Source: CBDFGT01 sp965247225 (lineage in GTDB: Bacteria; Pseudomonadota; Alphaproteobacteria; Rhizobiales; Rhizobiaceae). Taken from it: DNA of 64,000 nt. Below, piece by piece: positions 41,943 through 50,849 of this stretch. The notes below the pieces were generated by a model. That model worked only from the letters and a program-made list of their open reading frames with translations, did not search any database and was not told where the DNA came from. Positions within the stretch are counted from its first letter, which is position 1, and the number at the start of each line of letters is the position of its first letter. Both the position numbers and the translations under genes were made by a program. Location of the stretch: contig CBDFGT010000009.1 of the NCBI GenBank assembly GCA_965247225.1, positions 362,733 to 426,732 of the forward strand, in the 5' to 3' direction.

Positions 41943-43293
41943 CGTGCAATCTCCCGTCCCGAAGCAGCCGTTCCAGATGATGAATGTCCATGCCTCCGGA
42001 ACAAAAGCCCGGTTCCTCCAGCATCGACAGGTGCAGGGGGATTGTGGTTGCAATCCCGTCGATCACCGTTTCTGCCAGTGCAGTGCGCATGCGCATCATT
42101 GCTTCTTCGCGTGTGGCCCCGTGGGCGATAACCTTGGCAATCAGGGAATCATAATGTGATGGCACCGCACAGCCGCTGTAAAGATGGCTGTCGATGCGCA
42201 TGCCCGGACCGCCCGGGGCAATGAATTGACGCACGGTTCCGGGCGACGGCGTAAAACGGAACGGATCTTCTGCGTTGATCCGGCACTCTATCGCATGACC
42301 GGAAGCCACAACATCCTCCTGCCGGAAGCTCAACGGTTGGCCCATGGCAACCGTCAATTGTTCGCGCACCAGATCAAGCCCGGTCACCATTTCTGTCACC
42401 GGATGCTCAACCTGAATACGGGTATTCATTTCGATGAAATAAAATGCACCGTCCTCGTAGAGAAATTCAAAGGTACCGGCACCGCAATAGCCGATGGTCC
42501 GGCATGCCTGCGCACAGGCCGCGCCGATGTCTGCAATCTGGCTGCGGGCCAGACCCGGTGCCGGGCTTTCCTCGATCAGCTTTTGATGACGGCGCTGTGT
42601 CGAGCAATCGCGTTCACCGAGATGGACCGCATTGCCATGTGCATCGGCCATAACCTGAATCTCGATATGGCGCGGATGTTCCAGAAAGCGTTCCAGATAG
42701 ATTTCCGCGTTACCAAAGGCACGGCCTGCCTCTTCACGGGTCAGGGCCACAGCCTCGGCAAGGTCGCCAGGCTGGCGCACAATCCGCATGCCGCGTCCGC
42801 CGCCGCCGCCGGAAGCCTTGATGATCAGCGGATAGCCTGTCGCCGCCGCCGCCGCCCGTATCATGGTCTCATCACCGCCGAGCGCCGTGCCGGGGCCGGG
42901 AACACAGGGAACGCCTGCGGCCAGCATGGCCCGTTTGGCCAAAACCTTGTCTCCCATCATGCGGATCACCGGTGAAGGCGGACCAATGAAGGTCAGACCG
43001 GCCTGTTCCACCTGTTCGGCAAAATGCGCATTTTCGGACAGGAACCCATAGCCCGGATGAATGGCCCGGGCACCGCAAAGACGCGCGGCCAGAAGAATTT
43101 CCGCACCGTCGAGATAGCTTCGGGATGCCGGTGCCGGGCCAATACAAACCGCCTGGTCGGCCAGTGCCACATGGCGCAGGTCTGCATCTGCCTGAGAATG
43201 GACGGCAACGGTCTTCAAACCAAGGGCCTTGGCCGCACGGAGGATACGCAGCGCGATTTCACCCCGGTTGGCAATCAGCACCGTGTCAAACAT
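41932..43293 (-). CDS. Biotin carboxylase (AccC-type) of the pxp cluster
   Basis: A 453-aa ATP-grasp enzyme that carboxylates carrier-bound biotin. N-terminal MFDTVLIANRGEIALRILRA, glycine loop KASGGGGGRGMRIV, HIEIQVMADAHGNAVHLGER, and the active-site FIEMNTRIQVEHPVTEMVTG are all present. The length fits AccC. A housekeeping accC is expected elsewhere in the genome, so this is a pathway-specific copy. The gene starts 3 bp after the carrier gene. Conserved association of such pairs with pxpA-like genes is known from genome surveys; what is carboxylated is not settled. Confidence 0.93.
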   Translation of the reverse strand: MFDTVLIANRGEIALRILRAAKALGLKTVAVHSQADADLRHVALADQAVCIGPAPASRSYLDGAEILLAARLCGARAIHPGYGFLSENAHFAEQVEQAGLTFIGPPSPVIRMMGDKVLAKRAMLAAGVPCVPGPGTALGGDETMIRAAAAATGYPLIIKASGGGGGRGMRIVRQPGDLAEAVALTREEAGRAFGNAEIYLERFLEHPRHIEIQVMADAHGNAVHLGERDCSTQRRHQKLIEESPAPGLARSQIADIGAACAQACRTIGYCGAGTFEFLYEDGAFYFIEMNTRIQVEHPVTEMVTGLDLVREQLTVAMGQPLSFRQEDVVASGHAIECRINAEDPFRFTPSPGTVRQFIAPGGPGMRIDSHLYSGCAVPSHYDSLIAKVIAHGATREEAMMRMRTALAETVIDGIATTIPLHLSMLEEPGFCSGGMDIHHLERLLRDGRLHDAR

Positions 43294-43296
43294 GCA

Positions 43297-43722
43297 TCAG
43301 GCCCTTGCAATCTGAAACAGAACCTGACCCGGACTGACCGGATCTCCGTCATTGACCAGAATGGCGCAAAGCGTTCCGGAGCTTTCGGCTTCAACCGGGT
43401 TCAGCATTTTCATGGCCTCGATCAGACCCAGCGTCTGCCCTTCTGCAATGCGCTGTCCTTCCGTTACAAAAGGCATGGCCCCGGGCGAAGGCGCACAGTA
43501 AAAGGTGCCGGATGTTCCGGCGCGAATGCTGTGGGTTCCGGCAGGGGCATCCATCACAGGAGCCATATCCCCTGCCGGGAAAACCGGCGCGGTATCGACA
43601 GCTGGCGAACCGGCAGGCCCCTTGGACAGGCGGACATGCAGGTTGCCCTCGGTCACCTCCAGTTCGGTCAGATCGGACTTTGACAGCATGGCCATCAATT
43701 TTTCAATCAAGGCTATATCCAT
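43297..43722 (-). CDS. Biotin carboxyl carrier protein (AccB-type) of the pxp cluster
   Basis: A 141-aa carrier. An N-terminal helix (MDIALIEKLMAMLSKSDLTE) precedes a flexible Pro/Ala linker (about 33-65). The biotinyl domain has SGTFYCAPSPGAMPFV and the biotinylation site LIEAMKMLNPVEAESSG, with Lys at about residue 108. It lies 2 bp downstream of pxpA and 3 bp upstream of the carboxylase. It is a pathway-specific paralogue of the fatty-acid carrier. Confidence 0.94.
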   Translation of the reverse strand: MDIALIEKLMAMLSKSDLTELEVTEGNLHVRLSKGPAGSPAVDTAPVFPAGDMAPVMDAPAGTHSIRAGTSGTFYCAPSPGAMPFVTEGQRIAEGQTLGLIEAMKMLNPVEAESSGTLCAILVNDGDPVSPGQVLFQIARA

Positions 43723-43724
43723 GA

Positions 43725-44507
43725 TCAGGGTGCCTTTGCTGTAAAGTTGACAACCGCAATACCGGCCTGTTCCAGTCCGGTGCGCACCTGCCGGGCAATG
43801 CCGACCGCCTCAGGTGTGTCGCTGTGCACGCAGATGGAATCAATCGCCGTCGGCAGAAGATCACCGTCAATGGTTTCGATGGCACCTTGAAGCACCATGC
43901 GCACCACACGGGCCGCCGCTTCCGCACCGTTGTGGATGACAGCGCCTGCAATCGCCCGGTTCACCAGAAACCCTTCCCTTGTATAGGCCCTGTCGGCAAA
44001 AATTTCTGACCGCACTTGAAGACCCGATTCCCGTGCCTGACGTTCCTGATGGCCCAGCGCGATGGTCAGGCAGATCAGCGAAGGATCAACAGCCTTGATG
44101 GCATTGTTCACAGCGCGGGCCACTTCGGCGTCCTGCTGGGTCAGGTTGCCGAGTGCGCCATGGGCCTTCACATGTGTGAGGGCGTGGCCTGCACAGGTGG
44201 CAAGCGCCTGTGCCGCACCAATCTGATAGGCTACCAGCCGCTCGATTTCCCCGGCAGAGTGCGGAATGGGTCTGCGGCCAAACCCGGTCAGATCCGCAAA
44301 TCCCGGATGCGCACCCACCGCCACACCTTTTTGCCGCGCAAGGGCAAAGGTGGCAGCCATCGTCTCAGGGTCGCCGGCATGAAATCCGCAGGCAATATTG
44401 GCGGATGTGACGATGGAAAGCATGGCATCATCGTCTCCCATGCGCCATGGGCCAAAGCCCTCGCCCATATCGGAATTAAGATCCACGGAATGTCGAATGC
44501 CGGTCAT
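43725..44507 (-). CDS. pxpA: 5-oxoprolinase subunit A (LamB/YcsF family)
   Basis: A 260-aa member of the LamB/YcsF family. The N-terminal VDLNSDMGEGFGPWRMGDD and the IACGFHAGDPETM, VGAHPGFADLTGFGRRP and VKAHGALGN segments are diagnostic. With PxpB and PxpC it forms the ATP-dependent prokaryotic 5-oxoprolinase that opens 5-oxo-L-proline to glutamate. PxpB and PxpC are encoded divergently 112 bp away, so the shared spacer probably co-regulates both arms. ATG 44507 follows AACAGGAAGAACC. Confidence 0.95.
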   Translation of the reverse strand: MTGIRHSVDLNSDMGEGFGPWRMGDDDAMLSIVTSANIACGFHAGDPETMAATFALARQKGVAVGAHPGFADLTGFGRRPIPHSAGEIERLVAYQIGAAQALATCAGHALTHVKAHGALGNLTQQDAEVARAVNNAIKAVDPSLICLTIALGHQERQARESGLQVRSEIFADRAYTREGFLVNRAIAGAVIHNGAEAAARVVRMVLQGAIETIDGDLLPTAIDSICVHSDTPEAVGIARQVRTGLEQAGIAVVNFTAKAP

Positions 44508-44619
44508 GGTTCTTCCTGTTAGTCTATGTCAGTGGTAGCAGGCATGCGTGAAGATGAAAACGTCAAAATGCGGCGGCTTGACCATGGCCAAAACCATTGA
44601 ACTGATATATCAGGAAGGT
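44508..44619. promoter_or_regulatory. Divergent promoter region of the pxp cluster
   Basis: 112-bp spacer between pxpA and the preferred pxpB start, which must hold promoters for both arms. I could not define hexamers or an operator with confidence. If pxpB begins at 44548 instead, only 40 bp would remain. Confidence 0.4.
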
Positions 44620-45288
44620 ATGACCCAGACAACGGCCCCGGTATCGATAACACCTCTCGGCGACAGCGCATTTCTGCTGGACGCTGCCCCCGGTCGTTTT
44701 GATGATACCATACAGGCGCGGATATGGGCAGCATCAGGCGCACTCTGCCAGGTTCCGGGCATTCTGGAGACCGTGCCGGGCATGAACAATCTGATGGTGG
44801 TATTCGATCCGCTGACAGCCGGTGCCGATGACATTGAACGGCAGCTCAAAAGCCATTGGCAACAGGCCAGGCCGGATCATACGCCCGGAACCATAAGCGA
44901 TGTGCCGGTGGTCTATGGGGGTGCAGGCGGCGAGGATTTGCAGAATCTGGCACAGGACAAGGGCATGACGGTGGAGGCGCTGGTCACCCTGCATGCTGCC
45001 GCGATCTATACGGTTGCAGCCGTCGGTGCCATGCCGGGTTTTGTGTATCTTTCAGGGCTTGATCCCCTGCTGTCCACACCACGGCGGTCCTCCCCCCGCC
45101 AAAAGGTTGAAAAAGGTTCTGTCATCATCGGCGGTTCGCAGGCCGGTATCATGCCGGTCACAGCCCCCTCTGGCTGGCATATTCTGGGCAGAACCGAAAT
45201 GGTCCTGTTTGATGAACATGCAGACAGGCCGGCAATCTTTTCAGCCGGAGACCGTATCCGCTTTGTGGCTGAGGATATCCTGCCATGA
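44620..45288 (+). CDS. pxpB: 5-oxoprolinase subunit B
   Basis: A 222-aa KipI/Allophanate-hydrolase-subunit-1 family protein. Segments ITPLGDSAFLLDAAPG, DVPVVYGGAGGEDLQNLA, GAMPGFVYLSGLDPLLSTPR and VIIGGSQAGIMPVTAPSGWH are characteristic. Start taken at ATG 44620, behind ATCAGGAAGG; upstream ATGs at 44548 and 44584 are in frame. Its stop overlaps the pxpC ATG as ATGA, showing coupling of the two subunits, which form one complex. Confidence 0.94.
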   Translation: MTQTTAPVSITPLGDSAFLLDAAPGRFDDTIQARIWAASGALCQVPGILETVPGMNNLMVVFDPLTAGADDIERQLKSHWQQARPDHTPGTISDVPVVYGGAGGEDLQNLAQDKGMTVEALVTLHAAAIYTVAAVGAMPGFVYLSGLDPLLSTPRRSSPRQKVEKGSVIIGGSQAGIMPVTAPSGWHILGRTEMVLFDEHADRPAIFSAGDRIRFVAEDILP

Positions 45289-46277
45289 TCGAAATCCTGT
45301 CCTCCGGTCTGTCCAATTCTGTTCAGGATCTGGGTCGCACAGGCTATCTTGATTGTGGTGTCAGCCGTTCGGGTGTCATGGATCGCACAGCGCTTGAAAT
45401 TGGCAACGGCATGTTGGGTAACGCAGCGGATACCGCCGGTCTTGAGATCGCCTATTTTCCGTTCCGCCTGAAGTTTCACCGGCAGGTGGCGTTTGCCGTT
45501 ACCGGGGCTGAAGGTCAGATCAGGCTGAATGACACTGTATTGCCGTCCTGGTGGGCTGTTACGGCCCGGGCGGGCGATGTTCTGGTTCTGGAGCCACCAC
45601 AGCGCGGTGCCCGGATTGTTCTGGCCTTTGCGGGCGGTCTGGATCTGCCAAAGGTCATGGGGTCTCGCGCAACCGATCTGAAAAGTGCCTATGGCGGGCT
45701 TTCGGGCCGTGGTCTCATGCGCGGCGACAGGCTGGCGCTGCTGCCGGTTCTGCCCCGCATCGGCAACCCCTCAGGCGCAGGCTTTGGTGTGGATGCGTCA
45801 AAAATCCCGTCTCTTCCCGGCACGGGCCAGATTGCCCTGCGGATCATGCCGGCAGCAGAACATGGCTGCTTTGCCGCGTCATCCCTTGCCGATTTTTATG
45901 AAACAGATTGGACGCTTTCGCGGGACGCAAACCGCCAGGGTTTCCGTCTGGACGGGCCACAACTGAAACTGGAAAAGCCGGTGGAACTGTTTTCTCACGG
46001 CATCATGACCGGCACCGTTCAGGTGCCACCCTCAGGCCAGCCTGTGATCCAGATGGCGGAAGCCAATACATGCGGCGGATACCCGAAGATCGGCTGTATC
46101 ATTACGACCGACCTGTCCCTTCTGGCCCAGGCACCGGTCGGCGCAAATCTGCGTTTTGTGGCAGTCAGTCGCGAGGTAGCGCTTGCGGCCCTCAGACACC
46201 AGCGCAGCCTCATTCAGGATATCGGGCTTATGTCGGCCCTCGTCAGAAAAGATAAGGGAAAGGGATCAGATGGCTGA
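45285..46277 (+). CDS. pxpC: 5-oxoprolinase subunit C (biotin-dependent carboxyltransferase family)
   Basis: A 330-aa KipA/Allophanate-hydrolase-subunit-2 family protein. It shows the N-terminal LSNSVQDLGRTGYLDCGVS, GGLDLPKVMGSRATDLKSAY, DRQGFRLDGPQL equivalent (NRQGFRLDGPQLKL) and AEANTCGGYPKIGCIITTD. Overlaps pxpB by 4 nt and the oxidase gene by 8 nt, so pxpB, pxpC and the oxidase are a tight operon. Distant carboxyltransferase ancestry fits the biotin genes on the opposite arm, though PxpABC itself needs no biotin. Confidence 0.94.
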   Translation: MIEILSSGLSNSVQDLGRTGYLDCGVSRSGVMDRTALEIGNGMLGNAADTAGLEIAYFPFRLKFHRQVAFAVTGAEGQIRLNDTVLPSWWAVTARAGDVLVLEPPQRGARIVLAFAGGLDLPKVMGSRATDLKSAYGGLSGRGLMRGDRLALLPVLPRIGNPSGAGFGVDASKIPSLPGTGQIALRIMPAAEHGCFAASSLADFYETDWTLSRDANRQGFRLDGPQLKLEKPVELFSHGIMTGTVQVPPSGQPVIQMAEANTCGGYPKIGCIITTDLSLLAQAPVGANLRFVAVSREVALAALRHQRSLIQDIGLMSALVRKDKGKGSDG

Positions 46278-47523
46278 ACAGACACACCGGCAGACAGTGA
46301 TCATCGGTGCGGGCATTGTGGGCGCAGCCATAGGTCTGGAATTGCAGCGCCGTGGCCATTCCGTTATCCTGCTGGAGCGCGATGAACCGGGCATGGGTGC
46401 CTCGTTCGGAAATATGGCCTCGATTGCCATTACCGGCTTCATGGCCGTCTCCCGGCCGTCAGCCTGGAAAAAAATCCCCTTCTGGATGATGGATCCCGAT
46501 GGCCCTGTCTGCCTGCGGCCATCCTATGCCCTGAAGGCGGTGCCCTGGTTCCTGCGCTTTCTGGCCGCAGGCACGCCGTCTTCCACCCGTCGCATTGATG
46601 CGGTTATTGCCGGGCTGAACAGGCGGGTGCTGGAGGATCTCCAGCCGATGCTGGCCGCCGCAAAGGCAGAAGACCTGCTGAGCGAGGAAGGCTGCCTCAG
46701 CATTTACGAGACAGAAGAGGAATTTGCCGCGGACAAGGAGGCGCTGGACCTGTTCCGGGACTATGGCTTTGACCATGAAGTCCTGAGCGGTGGTGCCATC
46801 CGCGAACTGGAACCGGCGCTCTCAAGGCACATTCCAAAGGCCGTCGTGCTGCCGCAAAACAGGATTATCCGCAATCCGTTCCATCTGGTCCAGCGTCTGG
46901 TGTCTGCCATGCTTGCCGCCGGTGGCCGGGTGGAAAAGGGCAATGCGGTTTCGGTTGAACAGGGGACTGACGGCGGCCCGGTCATTCACCTTGCCGATGG
47001 TCGCCGCATTGAGGCTGGTCACGCGGTTCTGGCCGCAGGAGTCCGTACACGCGATTTTGCCCGCCAGCTCGGCGAGCCCATTCCGCTGGAAACAGAACGT
47101 GGTTACCACACCCAGATCATGGCTCCGGGTGTTTCCATGAACTGGTCGGTGATCTGGCCGCGACGCGCTTTCATGATCACGCCGACTGCCGGCGGCATTC
47201 GTGTTGGCGGCTCGGTAGAAATGGCAGGGCTGGACGCCAAACCCAATTACCGCCGGGCAGACGTGCTGGTCGGCCATGCAAAACGCGCGGTGCCGCAGCT
47301 TCAACAGGGTGTTTCAACACAGTGGATGGGCCATCGTCCGGCGCTGCCGGATACGATGCCGATTATCTCGGCCTCGTCGAAACGGCGCAATGTCTGGTAT
47401 GCGACAGGCCACGGCCATCTGGGCCTGACCCATTCGGCAACCACAGCGCGTCTCCTGGCGGATATGATCACTGGCCTGACGCCGCCGGTTGACATGACAC
47501 CCTTTGATATCAGGCGTTATTGA
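46270..47523 (+). CDS. FAD-dependent D-amino acid oxidase/dehydrogenase (DadA-like)
   Basis: A 417-aa flavoenzyme. The FAD Rossmann motif is TVIIGAGIVGAAIGLELQRR and the DAO-family continuation GHSVILLERDEPGMGASFGN is clear. C-terminal GHRPALPDTMPIISAS and GHGHLGLTHSATTARLLADM complete the pattern. Start at ATG 46270 (MAEQTHRQTV). It overlaps pxpC and precedes a proline-racemase-family gene by 15 bp. That context suggests oxidation of D-proline or cis-4-hydroxy-D-proline. The later enzymes of hydroxyproline degradation are not in the window. Confidence 0.9.
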   Translation: MAEQTHRQTVIIGAGIVGAAIGLELQRRGHSVILLERDEPGMGASFGNMASIAITGFMAVSRPSAWKKIPFWMMDPDGPVCLRPSYALKAVPWFLRFLAAGTPSSTRRIDAVIAGLNRRVLEDLQPMLAAAKAEDLLSEEGCLSIYETEEEFAADKEALDLFRDYGFDHEVLSGGAIRELEPALSRHIPKAVVLPQNRIIRNPFHLVQRLVSAMLAAGGRVEKGNAVSVEQGTDGGPVIHLADGRRIEAGHAVLAAGVRTRDFARQLGEPIPLETERGYHTQIMAPGVSMNWSVIWPRRAFMITPTAGGIRVGGSVEMAGLDAKPNYRRADVLVGHAKRAVPQLQQGVSTQWMGHRPALPDTMPIISASSKRRNVWYATGHGHLGLTHSATTARLLADMITGLTPPVDMTPFDIRRY

Positions 47524-47538
47524 TCAGGAGACAGGTCC

Positions 47539-48573
47539 ATGAGATGGAAACGTACACTCCAGTTGCTGGATGTTCATTGCGAAGGCGAAGTGGGCCGTGT
47601 TGCCATAGGCGGTGTTCCGAAAATCCCCGGCAACACCATTGCCGAACAACTGCATTATATCAATACCGTGGATGACAGCCTGCGCCGGTTCCTGTGTCTG
47701 GAACCGCGCACCGGTCCTCTGGGTTCGGCCAATCTTCTTCTGCCGGCCAAACACCCGGAGGCCGATGCCGGTTTTATCATTTTGCAGGCTGATCAGGCCC
47801 ATGCCAGTTCCGGCTCCAATTCCATCTGCGTGACAACAGCGCTGCTGGAATCCGGCATTGTTGCCATGCAGGAGCCGGAAACAACCGTGGTCCTGGATAC
47901 GGCGGCAGGGCTGGTGCGGGCTGTTGCCACCTGCAAGGATGGCCGCTGTGAAAGGGTGAAACTGACCATGGTTCCGTCCTTCGTGCATGCGCTCGATGTG
48001 GATCTGGAAACGGCAGACTGGGGCCGGATCAAGGTTGATATCTGCTATGGCGGCATTTTCTATGCGCTGGTCGATGTCAGCCAGATCGGCACGACCATTG
48101 AAAAAGCCAATGCCAGAGCCCTGGTAGAAGCAGGCATGGTGCTGAAAAGCCGGATCAACAGGGCCATGACCGTCGTCCATCCCGATATACCGCAAATTTC
48201 CGGCGTGGCCTATGTCATGTTCCGCGACCGTGATCCCGATGGAGCCATTCGCACCTGCACCACCATGTGGCCGGGCCGTGTTGACCGCTCGCCTTGCGGT
48301 ACCGGAAATTCGGCCAATCTGGCGGCCATGCATGCCCGCGGGCAGGCAAAGGCCGGAGATACGTTCGTGTCCCGTTCGATCATCGGTTCGGAATTCATCG
48401 TTGGCCTGGAGTCTGTGACCAGCGTTGCAGGCAGGCAGGCCGTGGTGCCGACCATTTCCGGGCGCGGTTTCACTTTCGGCCTGCATCAGGTGGCACTGGA
48501 CCCGTTCGATCCGTTTGAGACCGGCTTTGCCATGACGGATGTCTGGGGTCCGGAGGCCGGGCAGATAAAATGA
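47539..48573 (+). CDS. Proline racemase superfamily protein, Ser/Cys active-site pair
   Basis: A 344-aa enzyme of the proline racemase/hydroxyproline epimerase/dehydratase superfamily (LQLLDVHCEGEVGRVAIGG; VDRSPCGTGNSANLAA). The second catalytic cysteine is present (SPCGTG). The first position, Cys in racemases (CGH), reads SSGSNS, so it has serine. Published survey work on this superfamily, as I recall it, links Ser/Cys members to combined 4-hydroxyproline epimerase and trans-3-hydroxyproline dehydratase activity. The last gene of the pxpBC-oxidase operon, it supports a (hydroxy)proline substrate for the cluster. Confidence 0.9.
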   Translation: MRWKRTLQLLDVHCEGEVGRVAIGGVPKIPGNTIAEQLHYINTVDDSLRRFLCLEPRTGPLGSANLLLPAKHPEADAGFIILQADQAHASSGSNSICVTTALLESGIVAMQEPETTVVLDTAAGLVRAVATCKDGRCERVKLTMVPSFVHALDVDLETADWGRIKVDICYGGIFYALVDVSQIGTTIEKANARALVEAGMVLKSRINRAMTVVHPDIPQISGVAYVMFRDRDPDGAIRTCTTMWPGRVDRSPCGTGNSANLAAMHARGQAKAGDTFVSRSIIGSEFIVGLESVTSVAGRQAVVPTISGRGFTFGLHQVALDPFDPFETGFAMTDVWGPEAGQIK

Positions 48574-48682
48574 GGCCGGGTGAAGAGGCAAGGCTCTGCC
48601 TGTTCCCTGCGAAACAGTGAAAGGGCAGGCTACGTGTCAAAGATCACAGTGTCAAACAACCGATCTTTGAAAGACCATTGCC

Positions 48683-49435
48683 ATGAGCAATATCACTGCC
48701 CTGCATCCTGAAAAGCCTCTGTTGCAACCAAAGTCGCGGCGTTTTTCACTGCGCGCTTTCCCGGTTTTTGCCAGTCTGGATGAGGCAGACGACCAGCACT
48801 GGTCGCAATATTGCCAGCAGCGCACATTTGGCGCCGGTGAAACTCTTGTGGATTTCGGGGATCCCGGCCGGTCTGTGTTTCTGGTCCAGACAGGCCAGAT
48901 CCGTGCCGTATTTCGCTTCACCATCGGAAAAGAAGCGATTCTGGGTACGTTTCGCGAAGGTGATATCTTCGGAGAACTTTCTGCCATTGATGGTCAGCCG
49001 CGCTCGGCCAGCCTGATGGCCATCTTTGTCTCCACTGTCATTGTTGTCCCGGCAGAGGTTTTTACCGCCATTCTGGTCCAAAAACCGGATGTGGGGCTAA
49101 CTCTCCTGAAGCTGCTGTCCAGCCGTATTCGTCTGTTGAGCAGCCGGGTGACAGATCTTTCATTTCTGGATACGAAACACCGGCTCTACAACACACTTCT
49201 GCGCCTGTCGCGCAGCCGCTTTCGCGACAGGACCGGCCATCCGGAGGAAAGGGTGATTTCACCACCGGTCATCCATGCCGAACTGGCCGATCATATCGGT
49301 TCCAGCCGCGAAACAGTCTCGCGTGAAATGGCGCGGCTGACCCGTGACGGTCTGATAGAACGGACATCCAGCGCCATTATATTGAAAAACCCCGGCGAAC
49401 TTTCGGCGCGAATTTCCAGTGCGCTTGAGGGATAG
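48683..49435 (+). CDS. Crp/Fnr family transcriptional regulator (first of two)
   Basis: A 250-aa regulator. A cyclic-nucleotide-binding fold spans about residues 25-145 (FVASLDEADDQHWSQYCQQR-like start; GEILSAIDGQPRSASL equivalent GELSAIDGQPRSASLMAI). The Crp helix-turn-helix is near residues 195-235 (HAELADHIGSSRETVSREMA). No N-terminal cysteine cluster is present, so it is not an oxygen-sensing Fnr. The phosphate-binding segment retains GELSAIDGQPRSAS, compatible with cAMP binding. It lies upstream of the FecR gene on the same strand and near a nucleotide cyclase. Confidence 0.9.
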   Translation: MSNITALHPEKPLLQPKSRRFSLRAFPVFASLDEADDQHWSQYCQQRTFGAGETLVDFGDPGRSVFLVQTGQIRAVFRFTIGKEAILGTFREGDIFGELSAIDGQPRSASLMAIFVSTVIVVPAEVFTAILVQKPDVGLTLLKLLSSRIRLLSSRVTDLSFLDTKHRLYNTLLRLSRSRFRDRTGHPEERVISPPVIHAELADHIGSSRETVSREMARLTRDGLIERTSSAIILKNPGELSARISSALEG

Positions 49436-49532
49436 GTGAAATCTGCTATGACCGTGTATGTGCTGCGGGACATCAGTCGCCGCCGGATCTTGACTGCACG
49501 CCGTTTTGGCGCGGGAAATCCTGGGTTTGACA

Positions 49533-50225
49533 ATGCAAGGGCAAGGCTTACATTCTGCCACACTGACACGGCGTATCGTCCTGCGGACACTGGCAGGCTC
49601 GGTGCTTGCGGCAGGTGCATGTCCGTTGCTTGCGGCACAAGCCCTCGGCAAGGTCGAGAATCTGCGCGGTCATCTCGCCCGTTTGCATGGGCAGGACAAG
49701 GAAGCCCTGAATATCGGCGCTGCCATTGCAGAAAATGATCGTGTTGCCACCGCAGAGGCAAGCTTTGCCGATCTTCTTCTTGGCAGCGATACCCATGTTT
49801 TGCTGGGGCCGGATACAGAAATTGTCGTGGACAGTTTCATTGCCCGTCAGGGAGGCACGATCGAACTGACCTCGGGGCAACTGGTCTTTGACCGTCAGGA
49901 GGGGCTGCCAGCCATCAATGCCACCGTACGCACAGTCTTTGGCATGATCGGTGTACGCGGAACCAGATTTTTTGTTGGCCCAAGCCAGGGTGTGTTTGCT
50001 GTGTATGTTGATCATGGCGAGGTGCGCGTCACCAATGCCGGGGTCACCCGTACGGTCGGTAAAGGGCAGGGTGTCGAGTTTCCGGCGCTGAAGCTGGGCC
50101 GCCGCGGCCTGCTGCGTGGCAGCCGTTTTCGCGAGGCAGCCAGCAAAGTCGCTCCAACCGAGCCCATGTTCTGGGACATGAAGCGAGTGGCAGCGGCATT
50201 TTCCGGCGTCTCTGCGCCGGAATGA
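49533..50225 (+). CDS. Exported FecR-domain protein
   Basis: A 230-aa periplasmic or anchored protein. The N-terminus has a twin-arginine-like signal (LTRRIVLRTLAGSVLAAGAC), with cleavage near LLAAQA. The FecR fold follows, with AIAENDRVATAEASFADLLL, GPDTEIVVDSF, GGTIELTSGQLVFDR and MIGVRGTRFFVGPSQGVFAV. Start chosen at ATG 49533; a TTG at 49506 is possible. FecR-domain proteins next to CHASE2 cyclases are a recurring arrangement in proteobacteria, suggesting that FecR passes a signal to the cyclase. Before two insertions its stop would have been 6 bp from the convergent cyclase stop. Confidence 0.88.
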   Translation: MQGQGLHSATLTRRIVLRTLAGSVLAAGACPLLAAQALGKVENLRGHLARLHGQDKEALNIGAAIAENDRVATAEASFADLLLGSDTHVLLGPDTEIVVDSFIARQGGTIELTSGQLVFDRQEGLPAINATVRTVFGMIGVRGTRFFVGPSQGVFAVYVDHGEVRVTNAGVTRTVGKGQGVEFPALKLGRRGLLRGSRFREAASKVAPTEPMFWDMKRVAAAFSGVSAPE

Positions 50226-50234
50226 TCATCTTTA

Positions 50235-50484
50235 TACCATGTGTGGACGGCCCTTGGAATTCAAGAGGGTGATGCACGAATTTGGCATTGGTTCGAGTGC
50301 GCTCATGTGTCCGGCCTTTCATGCGGAGTGTATCCGCTGGCCCAGATGGGTTTCGCAAGCGATATCCAAACAACCTGGCGACCTTTTGGGGCCATTGGTA
50401 TCAACGGATTGTTCGCTCGTCGGCTCGACCGATAGCCATCTTGTGCTTGCCCTTTTGAATTCCAAGGGCCGTCCACACATGGTA
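50235..50484. mobile_element. Small inverted-repeat element A with 30-bp perfect termini
   Basis: A 250-bp non-coding element. The ends are 30-bp perfect inverted repeats starting TACCATGTGTGGACGGCCCT (50235-50264; complement at 50455-50484), extending to about 35 bp with one mismatch. Flanked by TTA on both sides (50232-50234 and 50485-50487), a likely 3-bp target duplication. No transposase. I do not recognise the family. Confidence 0.85.
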
Positions 50485-50487
50485 TTA

Positions 50488-50849
50488 GGGTGTGTCGTCA
50501 GTTATGGTTTGGCCGTGGCGCGAGACGGATTTTGTCGCTGAACAGGCGAAAAGCGTAAGTGATACCCAACGTATCACGAGCATTTTCAACGCATTCAGCG
50601 GCAAAATCCGCAGCAATCGAAGGATTTGGTGAAAATGATCCATTTTGGCGTCGCAAAATCTTGAAAGGGGACAGGGCCGCCATGTCCGCAAAGACATGAC
50701 AAGCTGGCCCTGATTCCGGAAAAGCGCATGTATATTTCGCTACGACCTGCGGCCTTGACGGAACATGCGCACCCTTCCTGCGATTTTGCTCCTGAAACTG
50801 AACCATTTTCCCTCAAACCACGTTCCAATCCATAACTGACGACACACCC
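50488..50849. mobile_element. Small inverted-repeat element B (IS5-like ends)
   Basis: A 362-bp element with 25-bp terminal inverted repeats, one mismatch, starting GGGTGTGTCGTCAGTTATGG. It is flanked by TA (50486-50487 and 50850-50851). The ends recall IS5-family insertion sequences, from memory. A minus-strand frame of about 102 codons (50498-50806) lies inside but looks nothing like a transposase and is probably passive. It begins 3 bp after element A; its end supplies one base of the cyclase stop codon. Confidence 0.85.

Noticed and set aside
40890..42131. 413-codon plus-strand frame over the metallophosphoesterase and biotinyl-like genes
   Set aside because: It runs antisense through two supported genes and their spacer and has no domain I recognise.
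50498..50806. 102-codon minus-strand frame inside element B, considered as a transposase remnant
   Set aside because: No DDE motif or recognisable transposase segment; probably passive sequence within a non-autonomous element.
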